DNA of 22,720 bases from assembly GCA_002432095.1 (NCBI GenBank), contig DJFQ01000205.1, forward strand, positions 1 through 22,720, in the 5' to 3' direction. Both the position numbers and the translations under genes were made by a program. Numbering within the stretch: position 1 is the first letter of the stretch; every line of letters starts with the position of its first letter. Below, in pieces: positions 14,402-19,997 of the stretch. The notes under the pieces are model-generated. The model worked only from the letters and a program-made list of their open reading frames with translations. It was not told the DNA's origin and did not search any database. This DNA is from Marinagarivorans sp. UBA5868 (GTDB lineage Bacteria; Pseudomonadota; Gammaproteobacteria; Pseudomonadales; Cellvibrionaceae).

Positions 14402-14773
14402 TTAGGCGGCTTTTCTCAGCTGCACATAAAAACTGTAAATCCCCATTTCAGCTGCACGCATTTGTTCGCCGGCAGCGCGGTTGCTCATGCCATAGCGCGT
14501 TTCTACATCGCGCATGGTAACGCGCGACGAACACAAATAATAAAACCGGATCAAACTGCCCGCCCCGGGGCTTTCCCGCTCAAGCTCCGCAAATGCCTGA
14601 TTGACCAGGGCGCGCTCATCCGCCGAGTACAAATACGATGCGCTTTTGTTCGCCCAGATAATTTGTGTGGATGACTTTGCCCGCAAATCCACTACGCGCC
14701 CGGAATATTCCCTTGCCCACTCTTCCAGCAGATCGTTAAACCAATTCGGAACGACTGAGAATTTATTTGTCAT
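14402..14773 (-). CDS. Late antitermination protein, Q-like
   Basis: The 123-residue product begins MTNKFSVVPNWFNDLLEEWA and has a predicted helix-turn-helix in its last third: LIRFYYLCSSRVTMRDVETR followed by YGMSNRAAGEQMRAAEMGIY. This resembles the antitermination Q family of phage 82/21 type. There a helical N-terminus leads to an 'LI..YY....S...IA...G.S...V...L..AE..I' pattern. Such proteins bind near the late promoter and let polymerase pass terminators. The ATG (14773) has GAGGT eight bases upstream. Downstream within 180 bases are a good promoter and two terminators before the lysis genes, which strongly supports the call. An alternative is a sigma-like activator (RinA/ArpU type), which has a similar C-terminal shape. 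Confidence 0.72.
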   Translation of the reverse strand: MTNKFSVVPNWFNDLLEEWAREYSGRVVDLRAKSSTQIIWANKSASYLYSADERALVNQAFAELERESPGAGSLIRFYYLCSSRVTMRDVETRYGMSNRAAGEQMRAAEMGIYSFYVQLRKAA

Positions 14774-14853
14774 TTCGCAATACCTCGACGCTGGTCACAG
14801 TGAATTCACTATGACCACCACTATGACCGCCTGAAACCCTTGTAAATACTGGC

Positions 14854-14880
14854 GTGGTCATAGTGGTCATAGTGGTCATA
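14854..14880 (+). repeat. Three tandem 9-base iterons GTGGTCATA
   Basis: Three perfect direct copies of GTGGTCATA are followed by a partial fourth (GTCAT). Related copies in the other orientation stand at 14812 and 14824 with 12-base spacing. The nine-base period is close to one helical turn, so bound proteins would sit on nearly the same face of the DNA. Confidence 0.9.
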
Positions 14881-14961
14881 GTCATGTGTATATATAAGAG
14901 TAAAAATTATTTTTTAGATAATGAAATAAAGCAAAAAGCGCGTAATGTGCGCGCACAACCC

Positions 14962-14985
14962 TGACCACTATGACCACCCTGACCA
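14962..14985 (-). repeat. Three 9-base iterons in reverse orientation (TGACCA)
   Basis: TGACCA occurs at 14962, 14971 and 14980, again nine bases apart and reversed relative to the cluster at 14854. The outer bases vary (CTATG, CCC), so only the TGACCAC core is shared. Further copies stand at 15023 (TGGTCA) and 15042 (TGACCA). Confidence 0.85.
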
Positions 14986-15058
14986 CCCCAGTAACGGCGC
15001 GGCCTTCAAGCGGTCACACTAGTGGTCACAGTTGCCTACCCTGACCAGAAAAATAACA

Positions 15059-17737
15059 TCACGCTGCTACCCTCCACGCTTCTGGCCTTTGATACCCGGT
15101 TTCTCGCCCGCCCGCAACGCGTGCGCGCACTTTAGTCCACCCAAGGTGAGACATGATCATACCCACCCGCTTCTGTTCAGGTGGTTTCATTTGTGACGCT
15201 TCGAGCCCCAACGCTTCTTCCATGATTTCGTGCATCAGCACACGGTCACGCGTGGTTGATCGCAGCCAACGTTCAATCAACTCCTCCCACACATCTGCTT
15301 CAAAACGCCGCTCTTGTTGCTCTTCAAACAGGTGACGATGCTTTTCGTCTGGCCACCACTTTTCCCCTTCGCGGTAACGGTGCCAGGCCTCGGCCCACAG
15401 TTGATCCCTATCGCGCGCTAACGCCTCCGCATCCATAAACGTACATGACACCGGCCAGTATCGTCGGTTGCCAGTAGCATCACGCAAATACTCGCTCTGA
15501 TTCGTGCTACCAGCAAAAACACATTGCCGGGGAAACGTTTGGGTTAAGCGTCCGTAACTGGGCCTGAATCGATCGGTCTGGCTACCGAAAAATTGCTTCG
15601 CACGGGTGTGCTCTGCTTTGTTGAAACTATCAAGTTCAGCAAGCTCGATAATCCAGACACCCTGCATCTGCTGAAACCCGTCCTTATCCCCCAAAACAAG
15701 CGGCGTATCCGTAAACCAGTCACCCGCAAGAATTTTCAAAGCGGTAGATTTTCCTAACCCCTGCAACCCTTCAAAAATTAATACGTTGTCCATTTTCACA
15801 GGCGGTTGTTCAACACGCGCTACCGCGCCCAGCATGAACATTTTTCCGACCAGCGAGTTATAGATCGTCGCTTCCGCTCCCAGGTACAGGTGCAGCCAAA
15901 AATCCAGCCGATGCACACCGTCCCATATCAGTGATGCGCCGTATTCCCTCACCGGGTGAAACCTATTCGCTTCTGCCGCAACAACCACCGCCCCGAGTGC
16001 GTCAGCAGTTTTTGGGGTAAAAGAGTACTTTTCACTTAACCAAATACGCAGCCTGTCCGTGTCTGTATCCGTCCACTCACCTACAGCACCTTCTGCAAAC
16101 GGTGGCGGCCTGCGCTTCATTACCCGATAGCTAAAATCACAGTAAGCAATCACGCCAGACCACCGTTCGTCGTTTTCCAGCACTAACTTTGTGTTACCAA
16201 TGTCAGCCTTTTTCTCCCCCTTCTCAGTGAGGGAAAACCGGTACTCCCATTCATGTTTAATTCGCGCCGCACGCGCTTCACGCGCACGGTCACGGCGAAT
16301 AGCAAATATTTCCTGTTCATCAATGGCACCCCGCTGTGAATGAGAGCGCCACTCATCCGCCAACGCCTTGCCCACCCAATCATTGAATGCTGTTTTACGT
16401 ATCTGGGTCAGCGCCTTGGTATCCCAAACGCTGCCGTCCTGGATCACCAGGCGAAACCGGTCTAATAAATCGTCAATGGAAAACCGCAAAACGTTCTCAT
16501 GCCCCTGACCTTGCTCGCGCTCGTCAGCGTAATGATTTGGCGCACTTTCAGGCGGCGGAATATCACCATAATCCGGAGGGGAATCCGGGGAGCTCGGCGG
16601 AGGATCATCAGGGGGATTATTCAGTGCGGCTTCCAGCTGCTGTTTAACAACGCCGGCGCCCTCGGCTATATGCAAATCGTTAAAATCACTTAGCCCTGTT
16701 GCATCACCGCTGAACTGCGGCACGCACCAGGTGCCGCCAAGAATGCGGGCAGCCTCTTGCGCTTTAACCACACCGGTATTGCGCTTTTTCGGGTCCAGGG
16801 CTGTTTCCCAATCGTTATCACCGGCCACGATTTTTATACGCTGTAGCTGCGCGTAATCTTCTGCAACCACCGGCAAATTGCCCGCGTCAAAGCACACAAC
16901 CACCGGCCAGCCGGTACATTCATGAATACTCGCACCTGTGGCAAACCCTTCACAAAATGCAACCGGAAACCAGTTTGCATCCACAGAACCAATGACAAAA
17001 CACAGTCCAGATTTTTGCCCGTTCGTAAAAAAACGTTTTGTCTTACCGTCGTTATAGATGACTTGGAAATTGCGGAGGTTACCGAGCGGATCGAATAGCG
17101 GAATTAAAATTGAACCGCGCTTGAAATACAAAAACACATCGTCATCACTGCGCGAATCGAAAAACGCTTTAGTGTCGGAACCGGCAATGATATCAATGGA
17201 AAAATCAGGCTTGAAGTGAACAATAAAACTGCAGGGAGCGAACAAGGCGCCGTGTGCGCCGACGCGCTTTTTCCCCAGGTACGGTGAATTACCCGTCGGC
17301 TTTAACATGGGCATCAGGCGATTGCACGCCTCGGCCACCACATCATACCAACGCTTGATATCCGCCTCTTCCCTCGCCCACTGCTCTGCTAATCGTTTGC
17401 GGCGTTCTTCCTGCTCTTTAGCGAATTGCGCTTTTTGTTCCGGCGTTAATTCGGGGCGATCAATGGAAAAGCCGCGCTCAAACGCCCAATGCAACACGCT
17501 GCCCAAGCTAACTTTGCCACGCGCGCTACCGCCTTTAAAACTTTTCCAGCGGGCTTTGGCTTCGCGGGGCTTATAGCGCTCATCGCCTTTGCTCCAATCA
17601 TCCCACACATCAAAACCGGCATCGCCAAATTCGCTTTTAATGGCCATCCCGGCCCGCACCCACACGTCAGCATTGGTGCAATCCAGATACGACAGCGCCG
17701 CCGCGATATCATCAAGGGTTATGTCTAATCGGCTCAT
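15059..17737 (-). CDS. Replicative primase-helicase (PriCT-2, Toprim, VirE-type helicase)
   Basis: The 892-residue product combines functions needed to start phage DNA replication. Residues of about 10-90 form a PriCT-2-type domain (DVWVRAGMAIKSEF, DDWSKG). Residues of about 255-365 form a Toprim domain with catalytic Glu263 (FCEGFATGAS), Asp284 (CFDAGN) and the acidic pair at 307-309 (GDND), as in primases. A proline-rich linker (about 375-400) leads to a virulence-associated-E/SF3-like ATPase. Its Walker A is EGLQGLGKST (656-665) and its Walker B WIIELAELD (695-703); STNQSEYLRDATGNRRYWPV carries sensor and Arg-finger residues. This one-protein replicase resembles P4 alpha in concept. The ATG (17737) lacks a clear ribosome binding site. 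The putative origin lies just past its stop. Confidence 0.92.
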   Translation of the reverse strand: MSRLDITLDDIAAALSYLDCTNADVWVRAGMAIKSEFGDAGFDVWDDWSKGDERYKPREAKARWKSFKGGSARGKVSLGSVLHWAFERGFSIDRPELTPEQKAQFAKEQEERRKRLAEQWAREEADIKRWYDVVAEACNRLMPMLKPTGNSPYLGKKRVGAHGALFAPCSFIVHFKPDFSIDIIAGSDTKAFFDSRSDDDVFLYFKRGSILIPLFDPLGNLRNFQVIYNDGKTKRFFTNGQKSGLCFVIGSVDANWFPVAFCEGFATGASIHECTGWPVVVCFDAGNLPVVAEDYAQLQRIKIVAGDNDWETALDPKKRNTGVVKAQEAARILGGTWCVPQFSGDATGLSDFNDLHIAEGAGVVKQQLEAALNNPPDDPPPSSPDSPPDYGDIPPPESAPNHYADEREQGQGHENVLRFSIDDLLDRFRLVIQDGSVWDTKALTQIRKTAFNDWVGKALADEWRSHSQRGAIDEQEIFAIRRDRAREARAARIKHEWEYRFSLTEKGEKKADIGNTKLVLENDERWSGVIAYCDFSYRVMKRRPPPFAEGAVGEWTDTDTDRLRIWLSEKYSFTPKTADALGAVVVAAEANRFHPVREYGASLIWDGVHRLDFWLHLYLGAEATIYNSLVGKMFMLGAVARVEQPPVKMDNVLIFEGLQGLGKSTALKILAGDWFTDTPLVLGDKDGFQQMQGVWIIELAELDSFNKAEHTRAKQFFGSQTDRFRPSYGRLTQTFPRQCVFAGSTNQSEYLRDATGNRRYWPVSCTFMDAEALARDRDQLWAEAWHRYREGEKWWPDEKHRHLFEEQQERRFEADVWEELIERWLRSTTRDRVLMHEIMEEALGLEASQMKPPEQKRVGMIMSHLGWTKVRARVAGGRETGYQRPEAWRVAA

Positions 17738-17793
17738 AATCTGGTCTTTTATGGTAAAAAGGATACTTTTCTAAACAGGGGAGCCAAGCAACC

Positions 17794-18075
17794 ATGAAGG
17801 AAACATTTCAGCTATCGCGATGGGTACCTCCTTTGCTATCACGTATGCTGATAGTGCTAGCAATACCAGCCGTAACTGGCGCCTCAGCTCTCGTGAACTA
17901 TTTAGGTCCTCTATTACCTTGCATATCAGCGGCAGAGCTGCGATGGCTGCAAGTAACCATATCGCTAGGCACAGCATTATTGCTTTCACTGGTGGTACTC
18001 CTCGATTTGCTTATTTACATACGCAGGCAAAAATCCAAACAACCACCACCGGAACGCCGCCCGGCCAGGCGGTAA
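17794..18075 (+). CDS. Small two-helix membrane protein, unknown
   Basis: The 93-residue product starts MKETFQLSRWVPPLLSRMLI. It has two hydrophobic helices (about 17-42 and 52-75), the second ending in LLIYIRRQKSKQPPPERRPA with a basic cytoplasmic tail. GGGGAG lies ten bases before the ATG. It is followed, 62 bases on, by another plus-strand gene, so the two may form a unit. They run against the early minus-strand operon. A minus-strand frame (17771-17989) covers part of the same DNA and also predicts two membrane helices, so the strand choice is not settled. The plus frame is preferred for its tail, its ribosome binding site and its neighbour. No family is recognised. Confidence 0.5.
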   Translation: MKETFQLSRWVPPLLSRMLIVLAIPAVTGASALVNYLGPLLPCISAAELRWLQVTISLGTALLLSLVVLLDLLIYIRRQKSKQPPPERRPARR

Positions 18076-18137
18076 AGTGGGAACGGGTGCACGAACACCC
18101 ATTCCCTTTCCCCACAATTAACCCCACGAGGTTAACT

Positions 18138-18374
18138 ATGAAAAATCCAACATTGTTTCACTATAAAACCCGTCAAGGACTTGCCGAAATCAGAGCGAAA
18201 AATGGCAGATACTCCGCATTTTTCGATGACTACGACCTAGGGAGCTACCACACACCACAACAAGCGGCCCAAGACCTTTCCACGGGCAGCACCTTTAGCC
18301 ATCCGTCCGGAATTGATTTATCCGAGCTTGGAATTCCTGCCGATCTTCAGGAGTGGGTTCCACATACTGCATAA
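18138..18374 (+). CDS. Conserved small hypothetical protein
   Basis: The 78-residue product starts MKNPTLFHYKTRQGLAEIRA and ends LSELGIPADLQEWVPHTA. The layout recalls a small protein family of unknown function found in gammaproteobacterial genomes and mobile elements. It has an N-terminal 'T..G.AEIR..NGRY..FFDD..LGSY.TPQQAA.DL' part and a C-terminal 'G.TF..PSG.D.S.LGIP.DL.EW' part. GAGG six bases before the ATG is a clear ribosome binding site; the frame is open further upstream but lacks such a site. The last 80 bases overlap, in opposite sense, the end of the minus-strand gene at 18295-18522. No membrane or catalytic features are seen. Confidence 0.7.
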   Translation: MKNPTLFHYKTRQGLAEIRAKNGRYSAFFDDYDLGSYHTPQQAAQDLSTGSTFSHPSGIDLSELGIPADLQEWVPHTA

Positions 18375-18522
18375 GCGCGCCCATCAACTGTTGCATATGC
18401 TTTGTTGTCAGATTGAACCGAAAGATTTCGCCCGTTTTGGGATTAACGAACCCCACCTGCCCTACGTTCGATTGCGGCGGCAGTACGTGCCGCCACTCAC
18501 CTTCAATTATCCTGTCAGCCAT
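18295..18522 (-). CDS. Small early protein, unknown
   Basis: The 75-residue product starts MADRIIEGEWRHVLPPQSNV and ends in an acidic-basic helix (EPTPEDRQEFQARINQFRTDG). The middle (GQVGFVNPKTGEIFRFNLTT) looks like a short beta hairpin. GGGGG lies four bases before the ATG at 18522; a longer frame up to 18606 is open but poor in such sites. It is the next minus-strand gene after cro, so it would be made early from the pR-like promoter after the proposed nut site. Its 3' end overlaps the convergent plus-strand gene by 80 bases. No family is recognised. In lambda this position holds cII, but the protein has no evident helix-turn-helix. Confidence 0.6.
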   Translation of the reverse strand: MADRIIEGEWRHVLPPQSNVGQVGFVNPKTGEIFRFNLTTKHMQQLMGALMQYVEPTPEDRQEFQARINQFRTDG

Positions 18523-18613
18523 AAATCCCCCTGTATAAAAATACATAGACCGTTGACACTTACCTATTCCCGCCCTGCTTGGCACACTGATCATGCAAGG
18601 TAACAAGTGCCAT

Positions 18614-18654
18614 CCTGAATTCAGGGTGAAAAAAATTTCACTCAGTTAAGAGCG
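18614..18654 (-). promoter_or_regulatory. Putative nut site: boxA CGCTCTTA plus two hairpins
   Basis: Just past the cro stop the minus strand reads CGCTCTTA (18654-18647), identical to the lambda boxA. After five bases comes a short hairpin GTGAAA-TTTT-TTTCAC (18641-18626), then the perfect palindrome CCTGAATTCAGG (18625-18614). boxA followed by a small stem-loop directly after cro is the layout of lambda nutR, used for early antitermination. The hairpins do not match a known boxB, and no N-like Arg-rich gene was found in the window. Confidence 0.6.
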
Positions 18655-18701
18655 GAAAAATGGAAAATGCCTTTGATCAACCACACATCAAGTGCAGCTA
18701 T

Positions 18702-18890
18702 TTACGCAGCCTTTTGGCTGCCCTCTTCTTGAGCAACCTTAAGCGCCCCGTCGGTCAGCTTTTCCAGCTCATAAGCACGACGAACAGGCACATCTTCCCC
18801 CCATTGGGAAACAGCTGCGCCCTTAATCTTCAGCGCATCCGCAACAGCACCAACGCTGCCGAAATGCGCGATAACGTCTTTTTTCTTCAC
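18702..18890 (-). CDS. cro: Cro-like repressor (P22 Cro family)
   Basis: The 62-residue product, starting at a GTG (18890), reads MKKKDVIAHFGSVGAVADAL and then KIKGAAVSQWGEDVPVRRAY. This is the compact helix-turn-helix of the P22 Cro family, whose members carry 'AVSQWG..VP..RAYE.E.LT.GAL'. GAGGG lies seven bases before the GTG, which decides the start; the frame is open to 18953 but that would run through the promoter. The C-terminal tail (KVAQEEGSQKAA) is flexible. It is divergent from the repressor gene, with shared operators in between. It should turn down repressor synthesis and favour lytic growth. It is the first gene of the early minus-strand operon. Confidence 0.88.
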   Translation of the reverse strand: MKKKDVIAHFGSVGAVADALKIKGAAVSQWGEDVPVRRAYELEKLTDGALKVAQEEGSQKAA

Positions 18891-18924
18891 TTGCGTACCC
18901 TCACAGGCGCGTTTATTACAAAAA

Positions 18925-18938
18925 CTAAGAATACTTAG
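18925..18938. promoter_or_regulatory. Operator OA, CTAAG-AATA-CTTAG
   Basis: A perfect 5+5 inverted repeat with a four-base centre covers the -10 end and start point of the cro promoter. A repressor bound here would block cro transcription. It matches the motif at 18973, 19948 and 19981. Confidence 0.82.
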
Positions 18939-18965
18939 ATTAAGGCACAACAAAACTTAAGTCAA
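18937..18965 (-). promoter_or_regulatory. Early promoter pR-like, for cro and downstream genes
   Basis: The minus strand has TTGACT (18965-18960), a 17-base spacer and TAATCT (18942-18937). The expected start is near 18930, inside operator OA, and about 40 bases before the cro GTG. The -35 is five of six to consensus. Confidence 0.8.
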
Positions 18966-18976
18966 TTGAATATAAG
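18948..18976 (+). promoter_or_regulatory. Repressor maintenance promoter (pRM-like), leaderless message likely
   Basis: TATAAG (18971-18976) lies ten bases before the repressor ATG, so transcription should begin at or just before that ATG. The -35 region (18948-18953, CAACAA) is poor, as in lambda pRM, which needs repressor bound next to it. OA is just upstream and OB overlaps the start. Confidence 0.5.
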
Positions 18977-18984
18977 ATTACTTA
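18973..18984. promoter_or_regulatory. Operator OB, TAAG-ATTA-CTTA
   Basis: The core of the shared operator motif is present with both outer bases changed, so binding is probably weaker. It overlaps the start point of the repressor gene, which suits self-repression at high repressor level or repression by Cro. Confidence 0.6.
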
Positions 18985-18985
18985 C

Positions 18986-19348
18986 ATGAAAACCATAGGA
19001 CAGCGAATCCGCGCCAGGCGGAAAGAGTTAAAGCTCACCCAAGAAGACGTTGCCAAAAAGGTAGGCGTCAGCGCCGTCGCAATCGGACATTGGGAAAAAG
19101 ATACCAATGAGCCCTCTGGAACCAACTTACATTCGTTGGCCAAAGTGCTGCGCATCAGCATTGATGAACTTATGCAAGATTCTTTATCGATACGTGAGCG
19201 AGCTGCTAGCTATGGCAATCTTCATCTGAGTGAAGAAGCACTTGAGGTCGCACTGGCATTTGAACGCAGTACCCCTGAGATGAAAGCAGCTGCGATCCGG
19301 CTTCTTGAAGTTCTTCAGCAGTCTGACAAGAATCCAGAAGCCGAATAA
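18986..19348 (+). CDS. Short Xre-family prophage repressor (no peptidase domain)
   Basis: The 120-residue product begins MKTIGQRIRARRKELKLTQE. It carries a full Xre/HTH_3 domain (about 5-62), with the scaffold helix TQEDVAKKVGVS and the recognition helix VSAVAIGHWEKD. The remaining 55 residues are helical (EEALEVALAFERSTPEMKAA then AIRLLEVLQQS), most likely a dimerisation arm. There is no S24/LexA-type peptidase domain, so RecA-driven self-cleavage is not expected. It is divergent from cro over a shared control region and should hold both the pR-like and pL-like promoters off. The start lacks a Shine-Dalgarno site, in keeping with a leaderless transcript. Base composition is lower in G+C than the structural genes. 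Confidence 0.86.
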   Translation: MKTIGQRIRARRKELKLTQEDVAKKVGVSAVAIGHWEKDTNEPSGTNLHSLAKVLRISIDELMQDSLSIRERAASYGNLHLSEEALEVALAFERSTPEMKAAAIRLLEVLQQSDKNPEAE

Positions 19349-19424
19349 TTTCAATAGCAATGCGTAATTTTTCCTTGGGCATATTGTTCATTATGTTTAT
19401 CGCCCGCCCAGCAAACTTATCCAT
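19206..19424 (-). CDS. Possible small protein antisense to the repressor
   Basis: A 72-residue frame on the minus strand starts MDKFAGRAINIMNNMPKEKL with a strong ribosome binding site (GGAAGG, eight bases before the ATG at 19424). Its first third lies in the gap after the repressor and is a good amphipathic helix (RIAIEIIRLLDSC). The rest runs antisense through the last 143 bases of the repressor gene and is less protein-like (PVRPQVLLHSDEDCHS). It could be a real antisense gene acting on repressor level, or chance. It has no recognised family. Confidence 0.35.
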   Translation of the reverse strand: MDKFAGRAINIMNNMPKEKLRIAIEIIRLLDSCQTAEELQEAGSQLLSSQGYCVQMPVRPQVLLHSDEDCHS

Positions 19425-19478
19425 CGTACTAACCTTCCTGATCGTTTATTCACTCCAGTAAACTTAAGCACACTTTTT

Positions 19479-19507
19479 CTGGCATTCACGTCAACTTGAA
19501 TTAAAAT
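19479..19507 (+). promoter_or_regulatory. Possible promoter for the membrane protein gene
   Basis: CTGGCA (19479-19484), a 17-base spacer and TAAAAT (19502-19507) match consensus at four and five of six bases. It lies 55 bases before the ATG of the next gene and has no operator motif across it, so it could be active in the lysogen. Confidence 0.5.
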
Positions 19508-19562
19508 CACTATTAATCACTGAACAGCCACAATTCAGCATAATTTCCCAACAGGAGGGGCA

Positions 19563-19934
19563 ATGAAAATAATCGGCGGCAATTTTGGGTTAAAAGGCTC
19601 AGTTTGGATTAGCCGCGACAAAAAACTCGTGGTCGATGGAATCCCACGTAAAGCTTATTCACCCTCCAACATCAAGCAAGTAACAGCCAGTCAAATAAAG
19701 GATAAGAAGTTTGGGTTTCTTGGGTTCATCATTGGAGCTCTCGTGCTTTCAGTGATTTTGTACTTTTTATTTAGCTTGCTGGGTGTAGTCATCGCCATTA
19801 TTGTCGCCACCTTAGGTTCGTTTTACACCCAAACACAGAATGTAATTCAAGTCGACTTTGATGATGGCAATTCCGTGACGGTTAACTGCACACCCAGGTT
19901 CGTCTCCAAAGTCCAAACCTTCAAAAATAGCTAA
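19563..19934 (+). CDS. Membrane protein in the rex position, possible superinfection exclusion
   Basis: The 123-residue product starts MKIIGGNFGLKGSVWISRDK and has a hydrophobic block (about 52-86, FLGFIIGALVLSVILYFLFS then LLGVVIAIIVATLG) that forms two closely spaced membrane helices. They are flanked by small beta-like soluble parts; the C-terminal part reads VIQVDFDDGNSVTVNCTPRF. AGGAGG four bases before the ATG is strong. It lies after the repressor on the same strand and before the pL-like promoter, the place of rexAB in lambda. It has its own likely promoter and lower G+C than the phage body. These traits suit a gene expressed in the lysogen, but no family is recognised and exclusion is inference. 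Confidence 0.75.
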   Translation: MKIIGGNFGLKGSVWISRDKKLVVDGIPRKAYSPSNIKQVTASQIKDKKFGFLGFIIGALVLSVILYFLFSLLGVVIAIIVATLGSFYTQTQNVIQVDFDDGNSVTVNCTPRFVSKVQTFKNS

Positions 19935-19947
19935 GCGCGCCCAAAAA

Positions 19948-19961
19948 CTAAGTTTACTTAA
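19948..19961. promoter_or_regulatory. Operator OC, CTAAG-TTTA-CTTAA
   Basis: It matches the motif with one changed outer base. It lies upstream of the -35 of the pL-like promoter and 33 bases (centre to centre) from OD, close to three helical turns, so bound dimers could interact. Confidence 0.72.
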
Positions 19962-19968
19962 ATTTCGC

Positions 19969-19997
19969 TTGACTTGTAATCTAAGTTAACTTAGATT
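19969..19997 (+). promoter_or_regulatory. Early promoter pL-like, for the plus-strand operon
   Basis: TTGACT (19969-19974), a 17-base spacer and TAGATT (19992-19997) form a sigma70 promoter with the same -35 hexamer as the cro promoter. Operator OD covers the second half of the spacer and the -10. The expected start is about 20004, some 26 bases before the first ATG. Confidence 0.8.
19978..19997. promoter_or_regulatory. Operator OD, perfect 20-base palindrome
   Basis: AATCTAAGTTAACTTAGATT is a perfect palindrome holding CTAAG-TTAA-CTTAG, the fullest version of the operator. It overlaps the -10 of the pL-like promoter, so a bound repressor would shut the whole plus-strand early operon. Confidence 0.88.

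Larger units (their letters stand above)
14792..15047. other. Candidate replication origin: iterons flanking an A+T-rich segment
   Basis: This 285-base gap between the Q-like and primase genes contains at least nine copies of TGGTCA or its complement. Three direct 9-base repeats lie on one side (14854-14880) and three oppositely oriented copies at the same 9-base spacing on the other (14962-14985). They enclose about 75 bases dominated by A and T (14886-14938, including TATATATAAGAG and a run of T). Pairs of further copies lie outside on both sides. Iterons beside an easily melted segment, next to the primase-helicase gene, are the known layout of phage and plasmid origins. No open frame of value crosses it. 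Confidence 0.6.

Noticed and set aside
14854..14985. Repeats considered as a CRISPR array
   Set aside because: The units are nine bases with no spacers, are inverted in two clusters, and no cas gene is near.
17771..17989. Minus-strand frame with two hydrophobic helices (starts GTG 17989 or ATG 17977)
   Set aside because: It overlaps the plus-strand gene at 17794-18075 and lacks a clear ribosome binding site. If taken, it would leave about 300 bases of the early minus strand empty. It fits the direction of the early operon, so it remains the main alternative.
18089..18115. GGGTG/CACCC hairpin before the 18138 gene as a terminator
   Set aside because: It is followed by CCC and mixed bases, with no T-run; it may be structure only.
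18553..18581. Perfect TTGACA on the plus strand as a promoter
   Set aside because: No acceptable -10 lies 15-19 bases downstream (TGCTTG region), and it would only read antisense into cro.
18660..18938. 92-residue plus-strand frame over cro
   Set aside because: It is the complement of cro and of the control region; no ribosome binding site.
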